Shown in pieces: positions 36,334 through 46,200 of a stretch of DNA of 64,000 nt. A model generated the notes under the pieces. That model had not been told where the DNA came from and ran no database searches. It saw only the letters and a list, made by a program, of their open reading frames with translations. Origin of the DNA: Pseudovibrio sp000156235 (GTDB lineage: Bacteria; Pseudomonadota; Alphaproteobacteria; Rhizobiales; Stappiaceae); NCBI RefSeq assembly GCF_000156235.1, contig NZ_DS996805.1, positions 434,001-498,000 on the forward strand, in the 5' to 3' direction. A program made the translations under genes and the position numbers. Position 1 is the first letter of the stretch, and the number at the start of each line of letters is the position of its first letter.

Positions 36334-36476
36334 CAGTCAGGGCGACAAGGTGTTTGCAAAACGGTTCCTGCTCTACCGCTGAGCTACACTGCCATAGATG
36401 GCGGCAGTGACGGGATTCGAACCCGCGACCTGGCGATTAACAATCGATGTAGTTCTGCAGGCATTCGCCCTGACTG
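36334..36476 (-). ncRNA. Y RNA-like gene b with a permuted tRNA module
   Basis: 143 nt. The ends CAGTCAGGGCGA and TCGCCCTGACTG form a perfect 12-bp closing helix containing the bacterial Y RNA Ro-binding signature GNCGAAN0-1G (GGCGAATG). Inside, in order: GAACTACATCG, a hairpin around TTGTTAA, variable segment CCAGGTC, T-arm GCGGG-TTCGAAT-CCCGT (36410-36426), acceptor strand CACTGCC, loop GCCATCTAT, acceptor strand GGCAGTG, TA, D-arm GCTC-AGCGGTA-GAGC (36370-36384). So a full 7-bp acceptor helix, D-arm and T-arm exist, but the 3' half precedes the 5' half. The loop starts with G plus CCA, like a tRNA-Asn 3' end. YrlA RNAs are known to carry such tRNA-like modules and to bind Ro. Confidence 0.85.
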
Positions 36477-36485
36477 TTTAATTAG

Positions 36486-36616
36486 ATATGGCGACAAGGA
36501 GGGAAGAAACAATTGGGGCCCCGCTCAAGCCTAAGAGCGCCTGCAAGGAGGGGAGTCGAACCCACTCGGGTGGTCCCTAGTATGGTGCAATGTAGTTCCT
36601 TCAGCATTCGCCTGAT
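36486..36616 (-). ncRNA. Y RNA-like gene a
   Basis: About 131 nt, first after rsr. The 5' block ATCAGGCGAATGC keeps the GNCGAAN0-1G Ro-contact signature; GGCGA pairs with TCGCC of the 3' block CTCCTTGTCGCC. The internal GGAACTACATTG block is shared with the other copies. The T-loop sequence GTGGGTTCGACTCCC is present but its stem is imperfect. A short CCT-TGC-AGG hairpin replaces the acceptor stem. A D-arm-like GCTC-TTAGGCTT-GAGC follows, again downstream of the T-arm, so the permuted order holds. It is separated from copy b by ~10 bp and from the rsr stop by ~51 bp. Confidence 0.72.
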
Positions 36617-36667
36617 TTTTCAAAGCGGGCAATGGTGCTGACGAGCAACAGGCACTACCCTAAATTG

Positions 36668-38227
36668 CTATTTTAATTCGATCCCTTCTATCTCACTAAC
36701 CCATTGGTCAGCATCCAGTTTCCCATCTACAAAGGCAGCAATCTGCTTGAATACTGCATCAGAGAACCCGCCGACATTCAGTACATCTGGTCGTGACTGC
36801 ATTTGCGTTGTCCCATAAGGCGCAATGTCGATACACACGAGCTTCGCATCAGGGTTCCGACGTTTCAGCTCTTGCCATTCTTTCATCAGGCCTGTCGTAC
36901 TTCCACGACACTGATCAGCCCAAGACTCGTTGTCAGAAACTAAGATCACAAGATCTGGTTTCTCTCGTCTTTGGTTGAGCCAGCGCAGTGGCGCTGAGCA
37001 GCTTGTCCCTCCGCCCCATTGTTCTGAAAGCCGTCTGGCATTGGTCATAATCGTATCTTTAGGCTCGAGCGGAATGCTTTGAACCTTAAAGTCAAAGGGC
37101 AGAACTGTCGCTTTTTTGTTGTGCCGAAGCACAGTAGCAGCAACAAGAGCCGCAACATCTACATAGCGAGTGACTGTTGTCGCGCCGCCTCTTCCCCCTG
37201 TTACAGGCCAGCTCATAGAACCTGATATGTCCGGGCAGACAACAACACTTCCATCAAACACCGGCACATTTGAAACGGCAATTTCCATTGCGTCGTGCAG
37301 TGCCTCTCTGATTTGCCGCGGCATTTCAGGAGATAGCGCCTGATAAGCGGTAAGAAGTTGGTACGGAAAGGCATTTGCCTTTTTCACCCGTTTTGGATCG
37401 CGAAGGATATTCGCAATTTTCTTCACGGCTTTCTTATCTTCAAAAACCCCCTTGCGAAGGAATGTGTTTAGGTTCATGCGCACCATGTTCCAGCTGCCGC
37501 GCACCGCAATCTCAGCCCAATCTTGCTTAGACAGCGGCAAATGCGTCAGCATCTGAAAAGGTACATCTGGCAGTGCACTTTCCGTCGGTTTTTCCTTAAA
37601 AGCCAAATACTCCTTCACCTGCGTTGGCAGTTTGCTTGCATCGCAAGGTTTGCCAATCAGCCATGCGTAAAACGCTTCGCGTTCAGCGTTATCTGGTTTC
37701 GGGTGCACCATCTTGATCACATCTGCGAGAGAAGGATCATTACCGATGCTAGCTTGCAGCAGCTGATAATCACTCACCCCATTCAACCAGTCACGCACAA
37801 GTGCTTTTGGTCGCGTACCAAGTGATTTTCGTCCTGTTTGACCAGATCGCATGATCTGCACGAAATTGCGCAGCATTTTGCCATTGGTAATAACCTGCGG
37901 AAACGCTTTAGAAAGCAGAACGGGATCTCTGGAGGCAAGAACCGCGAGCAGCAAAGCGGGTAGGTCTTTCATTTTACCGTGCCGACATGCGTATATTGCT
38001 GTTTTTGCCAGAAATTCATCAGTTACATTTTCAGCAGTTTTAAGAACCGTTTCCAGCTCCATCTGCGCATCTTGATAAAACAAGTCGCCAATGGTTCCGG
38101 TTACTGCAAGCTGAGCCAGCTTGTGTCGATCCTCATATTTGTAAGCCTGCCCACCAGACTTGTTGATGGCATCGGTCTTACCTGAAAAGCGTCCCTTCAA
38201 TGACGCAAACAGTGATTTGTTTGCCAT
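36668..38227 (-). CDS. rsr: Ro60-like TROVE / vWA RNA-binding protein (Rsr)
   Basis: 519 aa. The N-terminal ~330 residues form the helical-repeat TROVE ring (AQLAVTGTIGDLFYQDAQ, TAIYACRHGKMKDLPALLLAVLA), which binds ends of misfolded RNA in its cavity and Y RNA on its outside. The C-terminal ~180 residues are a von Willebrand A domain with an intact MIDAS, CPDISGSMSW (DxSxS), then LVSDNESW. Bacterial Rsr with Y RNA acts in rRNA maturation, RNA decay with PNPase and stress survival. The start has AGGAACGG in front. It is the first gene of the unit controlled by the divergent rtcR, a synteny known from enterobacterial RNA-repair operons. Confidence 0.93.
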   Translation of the reverse strand: MANKSLFASLKGRFSGKTDAINKSGGQAYKYEDRHKLAQLAVTGTIGDLFYQDAQMELETVLKTAENVTDEFLAKTAIYACRHGKMKDLPALLLAVLASRDPVLLSKAFPQVITNGKMLRNFVQIMRSGQTGRKSLGTRPKALVRDWLNGVSDYQLLQASIGNDPSLADVIKMVHPKPDNAEREAFYAWLIGKPCDASKLPTQVKEYLAFKEKPTESALPDVPFQMLTHLPLSKQDWAEIAVRGSWNMVRMNLNTFLRKGVFEDKKAVKKIANILRDPKRVKKANAFPYQLLTAYQALSPEMPRQIREALHDAMEIAVSNVPVFDGSVVVCPDISGSMSWPVTGGRGGATTVTRYVDVAALVAATVLRHNKKATVLPFDFKVQSIPLEPKDTIMTNARRLSEQWGGGTSCSAPLRWLNQRREKPDLVILVSDNESWADQCRGSTTGLMKEWQELKRRNPDAKLVCIDIAPYGTTQMQSRPDVLNVGGFSDAVFKQIAAFVDGKLDADQWVSEIEGIELK

Positions 38228-38342
38228 GGTTCCGTTCCTTGCGTTCGTTCATGTCCATAAGAATGGCTCGAACTCTGAAACGGGAAAATAAAAAAGCAAA
38301 AATCACCTAAATAACTGATTTATCTAATGTATAACCAATCTT

Positions 38343-38358
38343 GACAAAACTACCGCCA
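38343..38358 (-). promoter_or_regulatory. Candidate sigma-54 promoter for rsr-Y RNA-rtcB
   Basis: The minus strand reads TGGCGGTAGTTTTGTC. TGGC and TTG align with the -24 and -12 elements of sigma-54 promoters (TGGCAC-N5-TTGCA), with GG separated by exactly 10 nt from GT in place of the consensus GC. It would start RNA ~100 nt before rsr. An adjacent RtcR-type activator makes a sigma-54 promoter expected; the -12 C to T change lowers confidence. Confidence 0.4.
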
Positions 38359-38399
38359 GCATTTCATATATATTTGTATCGCATTTTATTATTTTGGAT

Positions 38400-39989
38400 A
38401 TGGTTTTGAAAAAGAACGTAATTATTGGGTTTCTCGGGACACAGTTAGATGCAGGCAAGAAGCGTCGTTGGCGTCCCTCAATCGCAGTAACACAGCATGG
38501 CAGCTTCCCTATTCATCGCTTAGAGCTACTGTATGATCATAACTTCAGCAGACTTGCTCATCGCGTCAAAGCAGAAATTGAAGAAGCAAGCCCAGCAACA
38601 GAAGTCCTGCTACAACAAGTCGACCTACGTGATCCCTGGGACTTTCAGGAGGTTTACGGAGCTCTGTTGGATTTTGCGCAGGATTATGGGTTTGATGAAG
38701 ACCGGGAGGACTATTTCGTTCACCTAACGACAGGAACTCATGTCGCACAGATCTGCTGGTTCCTACTCACAGAGTCTCGGCACATCCCTGCAAAGCTGGT
38801 ACAAACATCTCCTCCTCGTGCCGGTGAAGATGATGTCAGCGGTTCATATTCCATCGTAGATCTGGACTTGTCGCGCTATGATGCTCTGCAGCAACGCTTT
38901 GATCTAATCTCCGAGGAGTACAATGCGCTCCTCAAGTCCGGAATTAAAACCAAGAGCAAAGCATTCAACGAACTGATCGAACGCATTGAGCTTGTATCCA
39001 TCAACTCTGATGCCCCTCTATTGTTGCTAGGAGATACAGGCACAGGAAAAAGCGAATTAGCGCAGCGAATTTATGAGTTAAAGCTACAGAGAAGGAGAGT
39101 GAAAGGCCGCTTGGTGCATGTGAACTGCGCAACGCTCAAAGGAGAGCGCGCTATGTCCAGTTTGTTCGGCCATCGTCGCGGCGCAATGGGCAATGGCAAC
39201 TCAGACCGCCGTGGCCTTTTGAGGGAGGCCGATGGTGGCGTCCTGTTTTTGGATGAAATCAACGAACTCGGCTTGGATGAGCAAGCCATGATCCTGCATG
39301 CGGTTGAAACAGGGCGCTTCCTTCCAGTTGGCTCAGACCATGAAATCACTAGTCGTTTTCAGCTGATAGCAGGCTCCAACCAAAACCTTGGCAAGTTGGT
39401 TGCTGAAGGCAAGTTCCGCCCAGACCTTTACGCCCGCCTCAACCTATGGACCTTTCATCTCCCCTCACTGCCTGAGCGGCGAGAGGATATTGAGCCAAAC
39501 ATTGAGTATGAGCTTAACCGCTGCGAGAAGTTGCTCGGCACCCGAGTAGGTTTCAACGCAGACGCATATACCCGATACTTGGGCTTTGCCACATCACCAG
39601 CAACCCTATGGCCTGGCAACTTCCGCGACTTGGGCGCTTCAATACAGCGCTTATGCACGCTGGCTCCACGCGCACGTATTACACTTAGTTTAGTTGAGCA
39701 AGAGATTGAAACACTTGAGCAACACTGGGCAAGCGCAATGTCAGATCCAGATGAACAGCTTCTGGCTTCAATAATGGGCAACCAACTCAGCTCACTTGAT
39801 CCATTCGATAAAGTCCAACTCGCCTACGTCATCCGCACCTGCAAACAAAGCACCAGCTTAAGCGAAGCCGGCCGAACCCTATTCGCCACCTCCCGCAAAA
39901 CCAAAACCAGCAAAAACGACGCAGACCGCTTAAGGAAGTACCTCGATAAGTTTGACTTATCGTGGGGCTTATTATCAGAACAAAGGTGA
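38400..39989 (+). CDS. rtcR: RtcR, CARF-containing sigma-54-type AAA+ activator
   Basis: 529 aa from ATG 38400 (an in-frame TTG lies six bases upstream; neither has a good ribosome site). Residues 1-~180 match the RtcR CARF-like sensor domain (IIGFLGTQLDAG, THVAQICWFLLTESR, IVDLDLSRYD). Residues ~185-430 are AAA+: Walker A GDTGTGKS near 208, Walker B VLFLDEIN near 281, sensor FRPDLYARLNLW. The C-terminus NDADRLRKYLDKFDLSW matches E. coli RtcR closely. In Salmonella RtcR is turned on by damaged tRNA pieces. Oddity: the sigma-54-contacting loop GAFTGA reads GAMGNG here. It is transcribed divergently from rsr with a 172-bp gap. Confidence 0.93.
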   Translation: MVLKKNVIIGFLGTQLDAGKKRRWRPSIAVTQHGSFPIHRLELLYDHNFSRLAHRVKAEIEEASPATEVLLQQVDLRDPWDFQEVYGALLDFAQDYGFDEDREDYFVHLTTGTHVAQICWFLLTESRHIPAKLVQTSPPRAGEDDVSGSYSIVDLDLSRYDALQQRFDLISEEYNALLKSGIKTKSKAFNELIERIELVSINSDAPLLLLGDTGTGKSELAQRIYELKLQRRRVKGRLVHVNCATLKGERAMSSLFGHRRGAMGNGNSDRRGLLREADGGVLFLDEINELGLDEQAMILHAVETGRFLPVGSDHEITSRFQLIAGSNQNLGKLVAEGKFRPDLYARLNLWTFHLPSLPERREDIEPNIEYELNRCEKLLGTRVGFNADAYTRYLGFATSPATLWPGNFRDLGASIQRLCTLAPRARITLSLVEQEIETLEQHWASAMSDPDEQLLASIMGNQLSSLDPFDKVQLAYVIRTCKQSTSLSEAGRTLFATSRKTKTSKNDADRLRKYLDKFDLSWGLLSEQR

Positions 39990-40188
39990 GCATCAAGTCT
40001 AGGCCATACCCAAACCTTGGAGCCAGTCTATCACTAACAGTGGTTAGCTTGCTTCGGATCGTATAATCTGATCATAGTTTAAAGCCAGTAATCTCTTTGT
40101 AAGGCTTTTGACCATAACCGGACATTCGAGATATCTCTAAGCATATACTATCGAAGCGTCCATGCCATTACTGGTTGTTAGGCGAAGG

Positions 40189-40225
40189 TTTAACCGACGT
40201 CCATATTGCTTGAACGTCGGTTAAA
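40189..40225 (-). terminator. Terminator of the Hint/RTX gene
   Basis: TTTAACCGACGT (40189-40200) pairs perfectly over 12 bp with ACGTCGGTTAAA (40214-40225). It lies 15 bp beyond the stop of the leftward RTX gene. Confidence 0.75.
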
Positions 40226-40239
40226 CAATTCCTTACCTA

Positions 40240-43200
40240 TCAAACAAACCGAAAGTCATCAGAGTGGAGATCGGACAGTACAACATCTTTCAAAGTTACT
40301 GTATTATTTGCATCCAAGCTAATGACAGTATCAACTCCATTATCTTGAGCTGCTGCGATGACTTCGTCAAAGTTCATAAAACGAGCTGCATTGAAGTGAA
40401 TAACATCTTCAGAGTTAGCACCAGCTTTGAAGTCAGTCAGAACATCATTGCCTATTTCTGTATCAGTAAAGACAAAGATGTCAGAGCCTTCTCCTGCAGT
40501 AATAACGTCGCTTGAAGTTGTTCCCGTTAACGTTACCTGACCGTCGTCAAGAATTTCAAGTTTGCTCAAAGAGGTGCCATCGGCAAACTCAAACCTTTCT
40601 ACGTGTTCTGCTAGATTTGCCACTCTGAGTTGACCATCGACACCATTTTTGGACCAAATAAACGTTAGGCTTAAACCATTAGGGTCTGTTTCATTGATTT
40701 TATAGGCTCCAACACTCAAATCAGATAAGTTTAGATCTGTGAACTTTACTGTATCATAGCCACCATTTGCTACCTCGTCGTAAGTTACAAATGTGTACCT
40801 GTTTTCTTGACTGTACAGATACATGTCATTGCCATCGTAACCCGAAAGATATTGCCAGCTTGTACCTGTGCTCTTGCCTGCACTCAACGTATCGTTACCT
40901 GAGCCGCCATATACCCAATTATCATGAGCTGAACCCAAAATTACATTATCATAACCATCTGAGAAGCCTCTTAAATCAACAAACCCACTTTCTCTGACGC
41001 TAAGACTACTAAGGACTGTTCCATTAGCAAACTCATAGCGCTCAATCCTATTGCCCTTGGAGTCAATCAAAAGGTTGTCAAATTGACCATCTTTCTCCCA
41101 GGTAAACTGCAGATTACTACCGTATCTAGTGTAACTCAGCATGGCATCTTCCAGGTTCAGATCGATAAAGCGGACTGTATCATTGCCGCCAGAGCTCGAG
41201 TTGATTTCATCCCGGCCATATCCGCGCCCAAAGATGTAGGTGTCATCGCCGGAACCACCAAAAAGTTCATCATCACCAATGCCGCCATCAAGATAGTCAT
41301 TACCACTATCTCCTCTCAGGAAATCTGAACCAGCAGCCCCAAACAGTTGGTCATGATGATTGCCGCCATAAAGGCTATCGTTCCCTTCGCCACCTTCAAG
41401 CGTGTCTCTACCATCCAGCCCATAGAGTTTATCACGACCATCAAGTCCACGAATAGTGTCTCCAAGGTAAGTGCCATCAATGCGCTCACCATGAGCTGTG
41501 CCAACAATTGGAGTGGAACTTAGACCGGTGTTCTCAAGAACTCGGATTGTATCATCTATTAGCGTTGCCTTCACACTGAGATCGTCCAGAACTTCAATCT
41601 TCTTCAGGACAGTCCCGTCAGCAAATTCATAACGTTCGATCCTGGCCCCCTCGGCATCGATCAAGAGCTGGTCAAACTGGCCACCTCTTTCCCAGGTAAA
41701 CTGCAGGCTACGACCAGAATTGGCAATATTGATAAAGGCATCTTCCAGGTTCAGATCAATGAAGCGGACTGTATCATTGCCGCCAGAGCTCGAGTTGATT
41801 TCATCCCGGCCATATCCGCGCCCAAAGATGTAGGTGTCATCGCCGGAACCACCAAAAAGTTCATCATCACCAATGCCGCCATCAAGATAGTCATTACCAC
41901 TATCTCCTCTCAGGAAATCTGAACCAGCAGCCCCAAACAGTTGGTCATGATGATTGCCGCCATAAAGGCTATCGTTCCCTTCGCCACCTTCAAGAGTGTC
42001 TCTACCATCCAGCCCATAGAGTTTATCACGACCATCAAGTCCACGAATAGTGTCTCCAAGGTAAGTGCCATCAATGCGCTCACCCTGAGCTGTGCCAACA
42101 ATTGGAGTGGAACTTAGACCGGTGTTCTCAAGAACTCGGATTGTATCATCTATTAGCGTTGCCTTCACACTGAGATCGTCCAGAACTTCAATCTTCTTCA
42201 GGACTGTCCCGTCAGCAAACTCATAGCGCTCAATCCAAGAGCCACTGGCATCGATCAAGAGCTGGTCAAACTGGCCACCTCTTTCCCAGGTAAACTGCAG
42301 GCTACGACCAGAATTGGCAATATTGATAAAGGCATCTTCCAGGTTCAGATCAATGAAGCGGACTGTATCATTGCCGCCAGAGCTCGAGTTGATTTCATCT
42401 CGGCCATATCCGCGGCCAAAGATGTAGGTGTCATCACCTGAACCTCCATAGAGTTCATCATCACCGATGCCGCCATCAAGATAGTCATTACCACTATCGC
42501 CTCTCAGGAAATCAGAACCAGCACCGCCAAACAGTCGGTCATCATGGTTGCCGCCATAAAGGCTATCGTTACCTTCGCCACCTTCAAGCGTGTCTCTACC
42601 ATCCAGCCCATAGAGTTTGTCATCACCATCAAGTCCACGAACAGTGTCTCCAAGATAAGTGCCATCAATGCGCTCACCCTGAGCTGTACCAATAATTGGA
42701 GTGGAACTTAGACCAGTATTCTCGAGAATTCGGATTGTATCATCTATTAGCGTTGCCTTCACACTGAGATCGTCCAGAACTTCAATCTTCTTCAGGACTG
42801 TCCCGTCAGCAAACTCATAGCGCTCAATCCAAGAGCCACTGGCATCGATCAAGAGCTGGTCAAACTGGCCGTCCTTTTCCCAGGTGAACTGTAAACTGCG
42901 ACCATAGTTTGCGATATTGATAAAAGCATCTTCCAGGTTCAGATCGATAAAGCGAACGGTATCGTTACCGCCAGCGCTCGAGTTGATTTCATCTCGGCCA
43001 TATCCGCGGCCAAAGATGTAGGTGTCATCACCTGAACCTCCATAGAGTTCATCATCACCGATGCCGCCATCAAGATAGTCATTACCACTATCGCCGTTCA
43101 ACTCATCTGAACCAGCACCGCCAAACAGTCGGTCATCATGGTTGCCGCCATAAAGGCTATCGTTACCTTCATCACCTTCAAGCGTGTCTCTACCATCTAA

Positions 43201-46200
43201 CCCATAGAGTTTGTCATCACCATCAAGTCCACGAACAGTGTCTCCAAGGTAAGTGCCATCAATGCGCTCCCCCTGAGCTGTACCAATAATTGGAGTAGAA
43301 CTTAGACCGACATTTTCAAGAATGAAAGTTTCATTATCTAGTTTGGTGACTCGTATAGAGCCATCACTTAGTACTTCAATCTTGGACAAAATTGTGCCAT
43401 CAGCAAACTCATAACGTTCAATCCAAGCACCGCGAGCATCTATGAGAAGAGTATCTAATACCCCATTATATTCCCAAGTAAGTTGAAGTTTGTTATCAAA
43501 ATCTGCAAGTCTGATGAATGCGTCTTCGAAGTTTAGATCGATAAAGCGGACTGTATCGTTACCGCCAGCGCTCGAGTTGATTTCATCTCGGCCATATCCG
43601 CGGCCAAAGATGTAAGTGTCATCACCTGAACCTCCATAGAGTTCATCATCACCGATGCCGCCATCAAGATAGTCATTACCACTATCGCCTCTCAGGAAAT
43701 CAGAACCTGTACCACCAAACAGTCGGTCATCATGGTTATTGCCATAAAGGCTATCGTTACCTTCGCCACCTTCAAGCGTATCATTACCATTCAGCCCAGA
43801 GAGGGTATCGTTGCCATCCAACCCACGAATAGTATCACCAAGATATGTTCCTTTTAGTGTTTCTGCACTCTGAGTACCAACCAAAGGTGTTGTATTGAAG
43901 TCAGTGTTTTCTTGCACTTCCTCCAGATCATTTATTTTAGTTATCTGGATTCGACCATCATCCAGCACCTCTATTTTTTTCAAGACAGTCCCGTCAGCAA
44001 ACTCATAGCGCTCAATCCAAGAGCCACTGGCATCGATCAAGAGCTGGTCAAACTGGCCGTCCTTTTCCCAGGTGAACTGTAAACTGCGACCATAGTTTGC
44101 GATATTGATAAAAGCATCTTCCAGGTTCAGATCGATAAAGCGAACGGTATCGTTACCGCCAGCGCTCGAGTTGATTTCATCTCGGCCATATCCGCGGCCA
44201 AAGATGTAGGTGTCATCACCTGAACCTCCATAGAGTTCATCATCACCGATGCCGCCATCAAGATAGTCATTACCACTATCGCCTCTCAGGAAATCAGAAC
44301 CTGCACCGCCAAACAGTCGGTCATCATGGTTGCCGCCATAAAGGCTATCGTTACCTTCGCCACCTTCAAGCGTGTCTCTACCATCCAGCCCATAGAGTTT
44401 GTCATCACCATCAAGTCCACGAACAGTGTCTCCAAGATAAGTGCCATCAATGCGCTCACCCTGAGCTGTACCAATAATTGGAGTGGAACTTAGACCAGTA
44501 TTCTCAAGAATTCGGATTGTATCATCTATTAGCGTTGCCTTCACACTGAGATCGTCCAGAACTTCAATCTTCTTCAGGACTGTCCCGTCAGCAAACTCAT
44601 AGCGCTCAATCCAAGAGCCACTGGCATCGATCAAGAGCTGGTCAAACTGGCCGTCCTTTTCCCAGGTGAACTGTAAACTGCGACCATAGTTTGCGATATT
44701 GATAAAAGCATCTTCCAGGTTCAGATCGATAAAGCGAACGGTATCGTTACCGCCAGCGCTCGAGTTGATTTCATCTCGGCCATATCCGCGGCCAAAGATG
44801 TAAGTGTCATCACCTGAACCTCCATAGAGTTCATCATCACCGATGCCGCCATCAAGATAGTCATTACCACTATCGCCGTTCAACTCATCTGAACCAGCAC
44901 CGCCAAACAGTCGGTCATCACCAGCACCACCCTTGAGACTATCATCACCACTGTAGGTTTTGATAAGATCATCGCCGGCAAGACCCCTTACAATATCGTT
45001 CTGTTCTCCGGTTAGTAGCGTATTGTCTCCCGCATTCCCTGTCATGTTATGAGCTTGGTCTAAGCCAAGTTCACCAGCAGCTAATAGCGTTGCAATCCAA
45101 CCAGCTGTAAATGCGCTGTCAGGTTCACTGATGAGTAACTCGTCAATGGCTCCTTTGTTGTCGAGATACTTACGATAATCTGAGGCGATTTGAGAATAGC
45201 GAAGATAGGTAGCCAGATCGGCTTCAATGTTCTCTGGAACTGAAGTTAAAATCTTAACTGACGTTTGCCCATTTCCTAATTGATCTACACTTTCTTGCCA
45301 CTTCGCAAGTGCTGCTGCTTTGATCGCATCACCACTAACAAACTGAATATTTTGCAGGTTATGCTGAATTGCAACATTAATCATGCCACGAATGTCAGTT
45401 CCGTGAACTATGATCCTTTGGTTGTTATCCGTATCATAAACGGAGACCTTAAAATCTCCCCAACCATAAGTTCCTCGGGGATGGTGAAAACCGAAACTGA
45501 CGGCTTCTTCAGCTCCTATCCACTCGACGTCGCCTCCGATATCATCGATGATAGACTGCATTGTTTCTTTAAATGCACTCTCCATGCTGCGAACTGTATC
45601 ACGGTGGTTACTTTGCGTATTTTTACTTAAGCCTGTTGAGGCTGAGAATGTGTCTAGTTCCTGATCAAAGGAGAGATCTCTATAATAGGCAGGGTTGTTT
45701 CCGATCCAACGATCGAAGGTATCTGATAACCAACCACCAGTCCATCGATCCAGAGTTTCGAATATAAATGCACCGCCAACTGTACCAATGAAAGCTCCAA
45801 TACCGGGCAAAATCATTGATGTGAGGAACAAACCCGCAGCAGATGCGCCTAAACCTACCGCCGAAGCGACGCCACTGGCTGCACTCGATATTGCTGAGCC
45901 GATTGAGCTTGCACCAAGCCATAAGCTGGCAGCAGTAGAACCAACTGAGGCAAAAATTCCCTCACCAGCTGAATCAATGTCGATGACTTCATTTGCGAGG
46001 GTTGAGCCAATGTAGCTACCTATAGCATTGCCAAACAAGCTAGCATCAAAACCGGCAGTGATCTCTTCAATTTGCAACCCACCTGCCCATACTCCTGGTT
46101 TAGTGAGGTTATCTGTCAACTGCCGAGTAATGGTGTTCCCGGTCGTTGTAAACAATCCTGCCTCAAACCCTTCTAGGCCCAGAGCTTCTGCCGCCTCACC

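Noticed and set aside
36181..36430. Ordinary tRNA genes (Asn-, Ala- or Leu-like)
   Set aside because: T-arms and a D-arm are excellent, but acceptor strands are in reverse order or closed into hairpins, and no linear cloverleaf with matching ends can be drawn; Y RNA modules explain them better.
36241..36534. Open frame crossing the Y RNA region
   Set aside because: A shadow of the structured RNA sequence; it lies on the opposite strand of the operon and has no protein-like composition.
41000..45010. CRISPR-like array
   Set aside because: The repeats are 594 bp, in frame and code for RTX modules; there are no short repeats with unique spacers.
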